From Dokdonella_A sp044227025 (lineage in GTDB: Bacteria > Pseudomonadota > Gammaproteobacteria > Xanthomonadales > Rhodanobacteraceae), in contig NZ_JBGAFX010000003.1 of the NCBI RefSeq assembly GCF_044227025.1, forward strand, positions 310,001 to 374,000: 64,000 nt of DNA. Reading direction: 5' to 3'. Numbering within the stretch: the first letter of the stretch is position 1; each line of letters begins with the position of its first letter. Of the stretch, positions 55,482 through 63,741 are shown one piece after another. The notes under the pieces are model-generated. The model saw nothing but the letters and a program-made list of their open reading frames with translations, was not told where the DNA came from and did not search any database. The translations under genes and the position numbers were made by a program.

Positions 55482-57365
55482 TCAGGCGTCGATCCCGGCC
55501 GCCTCGAGCGCGGCGTGCGCTTCGAGCCACGCTTCCTCGAGTGCGCCGATCCGTCGCGCCAGTTGGGCGACGCCCAGCGTGAGCGCCGCTGCACGCGGAT
55601 TGCCGTTGGCGTACGTCGCCGGATCGGCCAGCTCGGCGAGCGCGCTGGCGCGTTCGCGTTCGAGTGCGGCGAGCTGCTTCTCGATGCGCTCGACTTCCTT
55701 GCGCAGGGGCGCGCTGCGCGCGCGTTGCTCGGCGCGGTCGCGGCGTGCCTGTTTGCGCGGATCGCTGCTGCCCGCAGTTTCGAGTGCGTCGGCGGCGGTC
55801 GCACGCAGAACCAGTTTCGCGTAGTCGTCCAGGTCGCCTTCGAACGCCTGCACGCGCCCGCCCTGCACCAGAAGATAGTCGTCGCACACGGCGCGCAGCA
55901 GACCGCGGTCGTGCGCGACCAGCACGACTGCACCGGCAAATTCCTGCACCGCTTCGGCCAGCGCCTCGCGTGTGTCGATGTCGAGGTGATTGGTCGGCTC
56001 GTCGAGCAGGAGCAGGTTCGGCCGCTCGAACACGATCAGGGCGAGCGCGAGGCGCGCCTTCTCGCCGCCGGAAAAACCGCGCACGTCGGCGAGCGCGCGC
56101 TCGCCGGCGAAGCCGAACGTGCCAAGGAAGTCGCGCGCGGCCTGCTCGCCGAGCGCCGGTTGCAGGCGCAGCAGGTGTTGCACCGGCGTCGCATCGTGGT
56201 CGAGCTGCTCGACCTGGTGCTGCGCGAAATAGCCGATCGCGAGGCCCCTGTTCTCCAGTCGCTGACCGTCCAGTGGCGCGAGTGCACCGGCGATCGTCTT
56301 GATCAGGGTCGACTTGCCGGCGCCGTTCGCCCCGAGCAGGCCGATGCGGTCGCCCGGACGCAACGACAGGCGGATGCGTTCGACGATGCGCCGTTCCCCG
56401 TAGCCGACCGCGGCGTCCTCCAGGACAAGCAGCGGGTCGGGCAGGGCATCGGGTTGCGCGAACTCGAACTCGATGCCCGATTCGGCGCGCACCGCGGCGA
56501 TCTCGGTCATCCGCTCGAGTGCCTTGACGCGGCTTTGCGCCTGACGCGCCTTGGTCGCCTTCGCCTTGAAGCGGTCGACGAAGCGCTGCAGGCGCGCGCG
56601 TTCGGCCTGTTGGCGTTCGTGCGCGACCTGCTGCTGCGCAAGGCGCTCGGCGCGCTTGCGCTCGAACGCGCTGACGCTGCCGGCGAACAGTTCTGCGCCG
56701 CCATCCGCGATGTGCAGTACATGGCTCACGACGCGGTCGAGGAATTCGCGGTCGTGCGAGACGACGATCAGGGTGCCGGCGTAGCGGCGCAGCCATTCCT
56801 CCAGCCAAAGCACGGCGTCGAGATCGAGATGGTTGGTCGGTTCGTCGAGCAGGAGCAGGTCGGAGCGGCACATCAGGGCTTGCGCGAGATTCAGGCGCAT
56901 GCGCCAGCCGCCGGAGAACTCGGCCACGGCGCGCTGCCCGTCCGCATGGGCAAAACCGAGGCCATGCAGCAGCTCGCCGGCGCGCGCGCGTGCCGCGTAG
57001 CCGTCGATCGCGTGCAGGCGCTCGTGCAGGGCGGCCTGGCGCGCCGCGTCATGCGATGCTTCGGCGGCTGCCAGCTCGCGTTCGACCCGGCGGAATTCGG
57101 CGTCGCCGTCGAGCACATGGTCGAGCGCGGAATGGGTGTGCGCCTCGGCCTGCTGGCGCACATGGGCGAGGGTCCAGTCCTGCGGGCGGGCGAAATCACC
57201 CGCATCCGGCGCCAGTTCGCCGCCGATCAGGGCGAGCAGGCTGCTCTTGCCGCTGCCGTTGCGCCCGGTCAGGCCGACCCGCCACCCGGGATGAACAAGA
57301 AAATTCGCGCCGTTCAGCAAAAGTCGGGAACCACGACGCAAGTGGATGTTGTCAAAGCGGAGCAT
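55482..57365 (-). CDS. ABC-F family ATPase (YheS-like)
   Basis: 627 residues from ATG 57365 (MLRFDNIHLRRGSRLLLNG). Two ABC modules with no membrane part: Walker A GRNGSGKSSL and GANGAGKSTL, signatures FSGGWRMRLNLAQAL and FSGGEKARLALALI, Walker B LLLLDEPTNHLD in both, and the inter-domain ABC-F linker rich in Arg/Gln (about 225-300). The C-terminal coiled coil (ERIEKQL..., ALEEAWLEAH) is present. YheS-type ABC-F factors act on ribosomes to resolve stalled translation. Converges with the MoxR operon, 6 bp from its end; upstream in-frame residues to 57455 are Pro/Arg-rich and not used. Confidence 0.95.
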   Translation of the reverse strand: MLRFDNIHLRRGSRLLLNGANFLVHPGWRVGLTGRNGSGKSSLLALIGGELAPDAGDFARPQDWTLAHVRQQAEAHTHSALDHVLDGDAEFRRVERELAAAEASHDAARQAALHERLHAIDGYAARARAGELLHGLGFAHADGQRAVAEFSGGWRMRLNLAQALMCRSDLLLLDEPTNHLDLDAVLWLEEWLRRYAGTLIVVSHDREFLDRVVSHVLHIADGGAELFAGSVSAFERKRAERLAQQQVAHERQQAERARLQRFVDRFKAKATKARQAQSRVKALERMTEIAAVRAESGIEFEFAQPDALPDPLLVLEDAAVGYGERRIVERIRLSLRPGDRIGLLGANGAGKSTLIKTIAGALAPLDGQRLENRGLAIGYFAQHQVEQLDHDATPVQHLLRLQPALGEQAARDFLGTFGFAGERALADVRGFSGGEKARLALALIVFERPNLLLLDEPTNHLDIDTREALAEAVQEFAGAVVLVAHDRGLLRAVCDDYLLVQGGRVQAFEGDLDDYAKLVLRATAADALETAGSSDPRKQARRDRAEQRARSAPLRKEVERIEKQLAALERERASALAELADPATYANGNPRAAALTLGVAQLARRIGALEEAWLEAHAALEAAGIDA

Positions 57366-57548
57366 CCGGAGAGTGTATCCGCCCGGCCCAGAGGGCGGGC
57401 GGCGCTCCGGGCGCGGGGATGGCCGCCGTTTGCCAACGTCCGGTGCCGTGTTCACAATACGCGGCCCCGCATATGGCCGGGTCCGGTCACGCCGTGACGC
57501 CCATGGGCATTCACCGGCAAGACAATTCGCAAACCTTCAGGAGCAGAC

Positions 57549-58397
57549 ATGACGCGTTTCGTGCAGAAGACCCTTGTTGCCGCGCTCGCGGCCAGTTTCG
57601 CGATCGGCGCGATCGCTCAGGACAAGGACGCCCCCAAGGCGGAAGCCAAGCCGGCGGCTCCGACCGTCAAGGTCGACAAGAACAGCATCAGCACGATGGT
57701 CGGCATGGACGTCGGTCGCGGGCTGACCCAGATCAAGGACGACATCGACATCAAGGTGGTCGAGCAGGCGCTGGAAGCGACACTCAAGGGCGAGAAGACC
57801 TCGCTTTCGCAGGAGGAAGCGCTGCAGGTGCGCCAGGAGTTCATGAAGACGCTGCAGGCCAAGCGCGTTGCCGAGCAGAAGGCGGCCAGCGACAAGAACA
57901 AGAAGGAAGGCGAGACGTTCCTCGCCGCCAACAAGTCCAAGGCGGGCGTGAAGACGACCGCCTCGGGCCTGCAGTACATGGTCGAGAAGGAAGGCACCGG
58001 CGCGAAGCCGAAGGCCACCGACACGGTCAAGGTGAACTACCTCGGCACCAAGATCGACGGCACCAAGTTCGACAGCTCGTATGACCGCGGCCAGCCGGCG
58101 ACCTTCCCGCTGAACGGCGTCATCAAGGGCTGGAGCGAAGGCCTGCAGCTGATGCCGGTCGGCTCGAAGTACAAGCTGTTCGTGCCGTCCGACCTCGCCT
58201 ACGGCGAGAACGGCCCGGGCCAGATCGGCCCGAACGCGACGCTGATCTTCGAAGTCGAACTGCTCGACATCGAGAAGGCGTCGGAGAAGCCGGCCGATGC
58301 CGACAAGGCCGGCGCTGCGATGAAGCCGGGCGCCGCGATGAAGGCGGCTGCCCCGAAGGTGGCCAAGCCGGCGCCGAAGGCGACCGACAAGAAGTAA
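57549..58397 (+). CDS. FKBP-type peptidyl-prolyl isomerase, FkpA/Mip family
   Basis: 282 residues. Signal peptide MTRFVQKTLVAALAASFAIG ending AIAQ, helical N-terminal dimerisation domain (about 45-135, NSISTMVGMDVGRGLTQIKD...), then a complete FKBP domain (VKVNYLGTKIDGTKFDSSYD, FPLNGVIKGWSEGLQLMPVG, PSDLAYGENGPGQIGPNATL). After the domain there is an unusual 38-residue Ala/Lys/Pro tail (DKAGAAMKPGAAMKAAAPKV). Periplasmic folding catalyst and chaperone for envelope proteins. AGGAG lies before the ATG. Confidence 0.94.
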   Translation: MTRFVQKTLVAALAASFAIGAIAQDKDAPKAEAKPAAPTVKVDKNSISTMVGMDVGRGLTQIKDDIDIKVVEQALEATLKGEKTSLSQEEALQVRQEFMKTLQAKRVAEQKAASDKNKKEGETFLAANKSKAGVKTTASGLQYMVEKEGTGAKPKATDTVKVNYLGTKIDGTKFDSSYDRGQPATFPLNGVIKGWSEGLQLMPVGSKYKLFVPSDLAYGENGPGQIGPNATLIFEVELLDIEKASEKPADADKAGAAMKPGAAMKAAAPKVAKPAPKATDKK

Positions 58398-58418
58398 TTC
58401 CCGCAAGGGGTGTACCGC

Positions 58419-58455
58419 GAAGGCGCGTCGGGATCCGGCGCGCCTTCTGCATTTG
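58419..58455 (+). terminator. Probable terminator of the FKBP gene
   Basis: GAAGGCGCG (58419-58427), 11-nt loop, CGCGCCTTC (58439-58447), then tgcatttga. Nine-bp stem with a weak T-tail, directly before the hairpin array. Confidence 0.6.
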
Positions 58456-58777
58456 ATGTCCATGGATGGACGGAATGCCGGGTCCTCTGGCGCTCCTGGC
58501 GCCAGAGGACACTCCCCACATCCCTGTGGGTCGAATTGCAGGAGCAAATTCCGGCGATGTCCATGGATGGACGGAATGCCGGGTCCTCTGGCGCTCCTGG
58601 CGCCAGAGGACAGTCCCCACATCCCTGTGGGTCGGTCCGTGCATGCTCCCGGCATGCATGGACACTCCCCACATCCCTGTGGGTCGGTCCGTGCATGCTC
58701 CCGGCGTGCATGGACACTCCCCACATCCCTGTGGGTCGAATTGCAGGAGCAGATTCCGGCGATGTCCAAGGGGGATG
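58455..58777. repeat. Array of tandem hairpins (CCCACAtcccTGTGGG units)
   Basis: About 320 bp without a plausible gene. Four copies of CCCCACATCCCTGTGGGTCG start at 58514, 58615, 58667 and 58719 (spacings 101, 52, 52). Between them lie other hairpins: TCCTCTGGCGC/GCGCCAGAGGA (twice, loop tcctg), TCCGTGCATGC/GCATGCATGGA (twice, loop tcccg), GTCCATggATGGAC (twice) and GAATTGCaggaGCAAATTC (58532 and 58737). A 79-bp block (58455-58533) is repeated at 58556-58634 with one mismatch. On the minus strand the tetraloop units read CCCACAGGGATGTGGG, holding ACAGGGATGT of the CsrA consensus, and the two larger hairpin types also show GGA in the loop: eight GGA loops in all. Function unproven. Confidence 0.9.
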
Positions 58778-58789
58778 CCAGTCATGCGC

Positions 58790-58795
58790 TAAAAT
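58790..58795 (+). promoter_or_regulatory. -10 box of ugd
   Basis: TAAAAT 31 nt before the ugd ATG and right after the hairpin array; no good -35 box. A GAGGAAGG ribosome-binding site lies at 58813-58820. Confidence 0.4.
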
Positions 58796-58826
58796 CCGCG
58801 TTCCCTGAATCGAGGAAGGCGAGCAC

Positions 58827-60167
58827 ATGCGCGTGACGATCTTCGGAACCGGCTATGTCGGTCTCGTCACCGGCACCTGCCTGGCCGAGGTCGGCAACGA
58901 CGTCGTCTGCGTCGATGTCGACGCGGACAAGATCGCGCGCCTCGGACGCGGCGAGATCCCGATCTTCGAGCCGGGCCTCGAACCGCTCGTGCGCGCGAAC
59001 CACGCGAGTGGCCACCTGCGCTTCAGCACCGACGCCGAAACCGCGATCGCGCATGCGCAGATCATCTTCATCGCGGTCGGCACGCCGCCGGACGAGGACG
59101 GAAGCGCCGATCTCTCGCATGTGCTGACCGTCGCGCGCACGATCGGACGCGCGCTCGCCCGGCATGTGGTCGTCGTCAACAAGTCCACCGTGCCGGTCGG
59201 CACCGCCGATGCGGTGCGCGCGGCGATCACGGCCGAACTTGCCGCGCGTGGCACGAACGTCGAGTTCGACGTCGTCTCCAACCCGGAATTCCTGAAGGAA
59301 GGCGATGCGGTCCAGGACTGCCTTCGCCCGGACCGCATCGTGATCGGAGCCGACAGCGCGCGCGCGGTCGAGCCGCTGAAGGCGCTGTACGCGCCGTTCA
59401 ACCGCAACCACGAGCGCATCGTGCTGATGGACGTGCGCTCGGCCGAGCTGACCAAGTACGCCGCGAACGCGATGCTGGCGACCAAGATCAGCTTCATGAA
59501 CGAGATCGCGAACATCGCCGAGCAGGTCGGCGCCGACGTCGAACAGGTGCGCCGCGGCATCGGTTCCGATCCGCGCATCGGTTACCACTTCATCTATCCG
59601 GGCGCCGGCTACGGCGGTTCGTGTTTCCCGAAGGACGTGAAGGCACTCGAATACACCGCGCGCGCGCACGCCTGCGAACCGCGCCTGCTGAGCGCGGTCG
59701 AGGCCGTCAACGCGGCGCAGAAGCGCAAGCTGTTCGCCCTGCTCGAAAGGCATTTCGACGGTGAACTGCGCGGACGCACGATTGCGCTGTGGGGCCTCGC
59801 GTTCAAGCCGAATACCGACGACATGCGCGAGGCACCGAGCCGCACCCTGATGGAACAACTGTGGGCTGCCGGCGCCCGCGTGCGCGCGTACGACCCGGAG
59901 GCGGCGGACGAGACCGCGCGCATCTACGGCGTACGTGCGGACCTCGTCCTGTGCGACCAGTACGCCGCGCTCGACGGCGCCGACGCGCTCGTGATCGTGA
60001 CCGAATGGAAGGCGTTCCGCAGCCCGGATTTCGAAAGGATCCGGGCCACCCTCAAGCACGCGGTCGTGTTCGATGGCCGCAACCTCTACGAGCCGAAGGC
60101 GGTCGAGGCGCTCGGGCTGGCCTACTACGGCATCGGTCGCGGCCGCAGCGTGGTCGGCGCAGGCTGA
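58827..60167 (+). CDS. ugd: UDP-glucose 6-dehydrogenase
   Basis: Oxidises UDP-glucose to UDP-glucuronate with two NAD+, for surface polysaccharides or lipid A modification. 446 residues: N-terminal NAD fold GTGYVGLVTG (7-16), NKSTVPVGTAD, EFLKEGDAVQDCLRPDRIVIG, catalytic Cys266 in GYGGSCFPKD with Lys at 208-210 (ELTKYAANAML), and a C-terminal Rossmann domain with GLAFKPNTDDMREAPS. The neighbouring gmd gene suggests a shared role in exopolysaccharide or O-antigen sugar supply. Confidence 0.97.
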   Translation: MRVTIFGTGYVGLVTGTCLAEVGNDVVCVDVDADKIARLGRGEIPIFEPGLEPLVRANHASGHLRFSTDAETAIAHAQIIFIAVGTPPDEDGSADLSHVLTVARTIGRALARHVVVVNKSTVPVGTADAVRAAITAELAARGTNVEFDVVSNPEFLKEGDAVQDCLRPDRIVIGADSARAVEPLKALYAPFNRNHERIVLMDVRSAELTKYAANAMLATKISFMNEIANIAEQVGADVEQVRRGIGSDPRIGYHFIYPGAGYGGSCFPKDVKALEYTARAHACEPRLLSAVEAVNAAQKRKLFALLERHFDGELRGRTIALWGLAFKPNTDDMREAPSRTLMEQLWAAGARVRAYDPEAADETARIYGVRADLVLCDQYAALDGADALVIVTEWKAFRSPDFERIRATLKHAVVFDGRNLYEPKAVEALGLAYYGIGRGRSVVGAG

Positions 60168-60242
60168 CGGCTTGGCCCTCGCAGCCCCCAGTCCTTCTTT
60201 TGCTACCATCCCGCCTCTTCGCGAACGACAAGTACAGGAACG

Positions 60243-61373
60243 ATGGAACACAAACGCGCATTGATCACCGGCGTCACCGGCCAGGACGGTGCCTACCTCG
60301 CCGAGCTGCTGCTTGCCAAGGGCTACGAGGTGCACGGTCTCAAGCGGCGTGCATCGTCGTTCAACAGCGAGCGCATCGACCATCTGCACCACGAGCTTGA
60401 CGACACGCGCGCGGGCGTGCGCCTGCACTACGGCGACCTGACCGATTCGCTCAGCCTGCTGCGCGTGATCCAGCAGGTCAAACCGGACGAGATCTACAAC
60501 CTCGCCGCGCAAAGCCATGTCGCGGTGTCGTTCGAGGAACCGGAATACACCGCCAACGCGGACGGCATCGGCACCTTGCGCGTCCTCGAGGCGATGCGCA
60601 GCCTCGGCCTCGGCGACCGCTGCCGTTTCTACCAGGCCTCGACTTCGGAGCTGTACGGCCTCGTGCGCGAGACGCCGCAGCGCGAAACCACGCCGTTCCA
60701 TCCTCGATCGCCGTACGGCGTCGCCAAGCTGTACGCGTACTGGATCACCGTGAACTACCGCGAGGCCTACGGCATCTACGGCTGCAACGGCATCCTGTTC
60801 AACCACGAGTCGCCGATCCGCGGCGAGACCTTCGTCACGCGCAAGATCACGCGCGGCCTCGCGCGCGTCGCCTGCGGCCTGCAGCATTGCCTCTATCTCG
60901 GCAACCTCGACGCGAAGCGCGACTGGGGCCATGCGCGCGATTTCGTCGAGGCGCAGTGGCTGATCCTGCAGCAGGACCAGCCGGCCGACTACGTCATCGC
61001 CACCGGCATCCAGCACTCGGTGCGTGAATTCGTCGTGTTGTCGGCGCGCGAGATGGGCATCGAACTCGAGTTCCGCGGCAGTGGGGCGGACGAGCATGCG
61101 ATCGTCGCGAAGGTGTCTCGTGCCGACCTGAAGCTGAAGGCCGGCGATGTCATCGTGCGCATCCATCCGCAGTACTACCGTCCGGCCGAGGTGGAAACCC
61201 TGCTCGGTGATCCGACGCTGGCGCGCGAGCGTCTGGGCTGGACGCCGAAGACGAGCTTTGCCGAACTCGTGCGCGAGATGGCCGCCGCCGATCTGGCGCT
61301 GGCGCTGCGCGAGGCGCAAGGCGCGATCGGTGCGCGCCACGGGCGCCACCTGATCGAGAAGCTGCCGGGGTAG
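60243..61373 (+). CDS. gmd: GDP-mannose 4,6-dehydratase
   Basis: Forms GDP-4-keto-6-deoxymannose, precursor of GDP-fucose, GDP-rhamnose and GDP-perosamine. 376 residues; NADP-binding GVTGQDGAYLAELLL (10-24), catalytic Thr134/Glu136 (QASTSELYG) and Tyr158/Lys162 (SPYGVAKLYAYW), NHESPIRGETFVTRK and GNLDAKRDWGHARDFV. Short-chain extended SDR fold. The follow-on enzyme (GMER, RMD or Per) is not in the window, so the final sugar is unknown. 75 bp after ugd. Confidence 0.97.
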   Translation: MEHKRALITGVTGQDGAYLAELLLAKGYEVHGLKRRASSFNSERIDHLHHELDDTRAGVRLHYGDLTDSLSLLRVIQQVKPDEIYNLAAQSHVAVSFEEPEYTANADGIGTLRVLEAMRSLGLGDRCRFYQASTSELYGLVRETPQRETTPFHPRSPYGVAKLYAYWITVNYREAYGIYGCNGILFNHESPIRGETFVTRKITRGLARVACGLQHCLYLGNLDAKRDWGHARDFVEAQWLILQQDQPADYVIATGIQHSVREFVVLSAREMGIELEFRGSGADEHAIVAKVSRADLKLKAGDVIVRIHPQYYRPAEVETLLGDPTLARERLGWTPKTSFAELVREMAAADLALALREAQGAIGARHGRHLIEKLPG

Positions 61374-61379
61374 CCTGCG

Positions 61380-61595
61380 ATGTCCGGTTCGCTCGAAGAG
61401 CGCCTCACCGAGCTGGAAGTCCGGCTCTCGTACGTCGACCACACGATGGCCGTCCTCAACGACACCGTCGCGGCGCACGATCGCCATCTGTACGAGCTGC
61501 GCATGCTGATGGAACGCCTGCGCAGCGAGCTGGTCGCGGTACGGGGTTCGCTGGCGCAGGATGCGCACGACGAGCCGCCTCCGCCGCATTACTAG
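61380..61595 (+). CDS. slyX: SlyX-family protein
   Basis: 71 residues, 6 nt after the gmd stop. SLEERLTELEVRLSYVDHTM followed by VLNDTVAAHDRHLYELRMLM: a two-helix coiled coil ending in the Pro/His tail PPPPHY conserved in SlyX. Cytoplasmic; function unknown. Likely co-transcribed with gmd. Confidence 0.9.
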   Translation: MSGSLEERLTELEVRLSYVDHTMAVLNDTVAAHDRHLYELRMLMERLRSELVAVRGSLAQDAHDEPPPPHY

Positions 61596-61666
61596 TGCGA
61601 TCATCCGTGATCGCCGCACGAATCAAGGCAATGGACAGCCTGATGCTACCGTTGATCCGAGCAGTC

Positions 61667-61764
61667 AAGAGCGGCCATCCGTGGCCGCACTCTTCATGAG
61701 AAGCAGATTTCCCGTTGTTGGTGCATTGTGGTTTTGTGGGAGCGGCTTCGGCCGTGATGCTTTC
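61667..61764. repeat. Two palindromic repeats before the DUF2058 gene
   Basis: First, AAGAGCGGCC-atccgt-GGCCGCACTCTT (61667-61694), a copy of the TCCGTGGCCGCAC element also seen near 12290 and 27476. Second, tgtgggagcggcttcggccg followed by tgatgctttcc (61735-61764), a half-copy of the element at 26156-26217. Confidence 0.7.
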
Positions 61765-61781
61765 CGTCCAGGTTCCAAGCC

Positions 61782-62375
61782 ATGTCCGATTCCCTGCGCG
61801 ACCAGTTGTTGAAAGCGGGCTTTGCCCCGCCCCCGAAGCCGGAGCCGCGGCCGAAGTCGCCGCGCCCGCCGCAGGCCGGACCTGCCGGCCGGCAACAGCC
61901 CCCGCGCGGCCAGAGGCCGCCACAGCCGCAGAGGCCGCAACAGCAGAGGCCGCCGCGCAAGCCGGGAGAGCGCGGCGAGATCGATCTCGCCAAGGCCTAC
62001 GCGCTGCGCCAGAAGACCGAACGGGAGGAGAAGGAACGCGAACAGCGCGAGGCGGAGCAGCGCGGGAAGGAGCGCAAGGAGCGCCGCCAGAAACTCACCG
62101 CGCTGCTCGTCGACAAGACCCTCAACGATGCGGCGGCCGACATTCCGCGCCACTTCCCGCATGCGAACAAGATCCGGCGCATCTACGTCACGGCCGAGCA
62201 GTTGCCACGCCTCAACGGCGGCGAACTCGCGGTCGTGCAGGTCGCCGGTCGTTACCTGCTGGTCGCGCGCGAGACCGGCCTCGCGGCGCAGGCGATCGAT
62301 CCCGATGCGCTGGTGCTGGTGTGCGATCCGCACGCGGCCCCCGAGGACGACGTGCCGGCCGATCTGGTCTGGTAG
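61782..62375 (+). CDS. DUF2058 nucleic-acid-associated protein, YaiL-like
   Basis: 197 residues. SLRDQLLKAGFAPPPKP is the DUF2058 N-terminus; a long Pro/Gln/Arg low-complexity stretch (about 20-65) and a charged helix (LRQKTEREEKEREQREAEQR, about 76-100) follow, then a folded C-terminal part (FPHANKIRRIYVTAEQLPRL, GELAVVQVAGRYLLV). The Pro/Gln/Arg insert is longer than in the E. coli homologue, which is annotated as a nucleoprotein/polynucleotide-associated enzyme without a proven activity. Confidence 0.87.
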   Translation: MSDSLRDQLLKAGFAPPPKPEPRPKSPRPPQAGPAGRQQPPRGQRPPQPQRPQQQRPPRKPGERGEIDLAKAYALRQKTEREEKEREQREAEQRGKERKERRQKLTALLVDKTLNDAAADIPRHFPHANKIRRIYVTAEQLPRLNGGELAVVQVAGRYLLVARETGLAAQAIDPDALVLVCDPHAAPEDDVPADLVW

Positions 62376-62456
62376 TACGATCACACCTGCGACACAGTGC
62401 GCGGTTTTCCGGAACCGGGCGGGCGAGGATGCGCGCATTCTTGCGGGGGAATCGAC

Positions 62457-63539
62457 ATGCACCGTACATGGGGACTGATCGGCCTGCTGGCCTTGCCGGT
62501 GTCGGGTATCGCAGCGCCGTTGCCGCGCTTCACCCAGCCCAATGCGATCTGGAACGTCGACGTCAGCAATGCGCAACTGCGCACGAACTCCGCCGCGATG
62601 ATGACGCACCTTGCGGCGTTCTCCAGCCTCGGCTGGGGGGACGATCGCAATTTCGATTTCCAGATCGACTGGGGCATGTACGTGCTGCATGCGAACGCGT
62701 CGACGCCTACACGGCCGATCGTCGCCTTGCCCCCAGAAATCATGGGTGACTACTACTCGCCTGATTGCGATGCGCCCGGCTCGCCATTCCCGGTGCCTGC
62801 CGTCGGCGGCATCGAAGGAACGGATCCACCCTCGCTGGCGTTCTGCGATGCGGGCAACGAAGACTGCCACCTGCTGGTGGTCAACGACACGAGCAAGATC
62901 CTGTACGAATCGTATGCGACCGAGTCCGCCGACTCGACCGGCATGCATTCGATCTGCGGCCTGCGCTGGGACCTGACCAAAACGTACCCGCGCTACGGTC
63001 GCGGCGAGCACTGCACCAGTGCCGATGGCGCCGGCTTCCCGATCGCCCCGCTGCTGTTCAATGCCGACGACGTATGGGCCGCGGCGCAGGTGCAGGGCGA
63101 TCTCGGCCACGCGATCCGCTTCATCCTCGGCAACAACCGGATGGCCAACGACAAGTACGTGCACCCCGCCTCGCACGGCACGCTCGCCACGTCCGATACG
63201 AACCCAAACGCCGTGCCCTACGGTTCGCGCCTGAAGCTCAAGCAGTCGTTCAACGTGAACGCGTTCAGTCCGAACGAGTCGGTGCGGGTGATCCTGCGCA
63301 CGCTGAAGAAGTACGGCATGTTCCTGTCCGACGGCGGAGGCATTCCGCTGACCGCCGAATCCGACGCGTTCACGACGCACAAGTGGGCGGACGCCGACGT
63401 CGGCATGGACACGCATTCGCTGTTCGGCATCCGACCGACCGACTTCGACGTGGTCGAGGCCGGCGACCCGATGACGGTGACCTACGATTGCGTGCGTACG
63501 CCGGACGATTTCATCTACATCGACTCGTTCGACTTCTAG
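62457..63539 (+). CDS. Secreted protein of unknown function
   Basis: 360 residues from ATG 62457 with GGGGGA upstream. Signal peptide MHRTWGLIGLLALPVSGIAA. The mature part contains a run of segments seen together in a family of bacterial secreted proteins I recognise only by pattern: LPPEIMGDYYSPDCD, CHLLVVNDTSKILYESY, TSADGAGFPIAPLLFN, LGHAIRFILGNNRM, YGSRLKLKQSFNV and LKKYGMFLSDGGGIPLT. The protein ends DDFIYIDSFDF, reminiscent of the short acidic-aromatic C-terminal tails (FxDxFE type) found on many exported proteins of Rhodanobacteraceae. Possibly a carbohydrate-active or adhesive domain; no catalytic motif is evident to me. Confidence 0.8.
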   Translation: MHRTWGLIGLLALPVSGIAAPLPRFTQPNAIWNVDVSNAQLRTNSAAMMTHLAAFSSLGWGDDRNFDFQIDWGMYVLHANASTPTRPIVALPPEIMGDYYSPDCDAPGSPFPVPAVGGIEGTDPPSLAFCDAGNEDCHLLVVNDTSKILYESYATESADSTGMHSICGLRWDLTKTYPRYGRGEHCTSADGAGFPIAPLLFNADDVWAAAQVQGDLGHAIRFILGNNRMANDKYVHPASHGTLATSDTNPNAVPYGSRLKLKQSFNVNAFSPNESVRVILRTLKKYGMFLSDGGGIPLTAESDAFTTHKWADADVGMDTHSLFGIRPTDFDVVEAGDPMTVTYDCVRTPDDFIYIDSFDF

Positions 63540-63741
63540 TCGGCAGGCACGAGGCGCGCGGTGCGGAATCGAAGGTTCGCACCTGGAGCAAGTCCGTTGT
63601 TTCGACTTCGCGGAGCTTTGCTCCGCTGCGCTCAACACGAACGGCTTGAAGGATCACTTTCCCCGATTCCGTTCGGCCTGATACGTCCACAATTCCGTTC
63701 GCCCTGAGCGCAGGCGCGCAAGCGCCGGAGTCGAAGGGGCT
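63540..63741. other. Convergent spacer with repeats
   Basis: No gene. Holds the GCGGAGC-ttt-GCTCCGC palindrome (63610-63626) and an inverted copy of the CCCTTCGACT repeat (63695-63738), preceded by a half-copy (ccgttcggcctgatac, 63669-63684). Confidence 0.65.

Noticed and set aside
58455..58777. CRISPR array
   Set aside because: Spacings (101, 52, 52) and the 'spacers' are themselves repeated hairpins; no cas genes and no unique spacers.
58199..58836. Open frames on both strands across the hairpin array, with repeated THRDVG or SPHPCG peptides
   Set aside because: All frames stay open because of the repeated palindromic units; no ribosome-binding sites, no family similarity, and several overlap the FKBP or ugd genes.
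58782..61619. 945-residue minus-strand frame opposite ugd, gmd and slyX
   Set aside because: Covers three well-recognised genes on the other strand.
61665..63638. 657-residue minus-strand frame opposite the DUF2058 and secreted protein genes
   Set aside because: Shadow frame; the plus-strand genes have a ribosome-binding site, signal peptide and family motifs.
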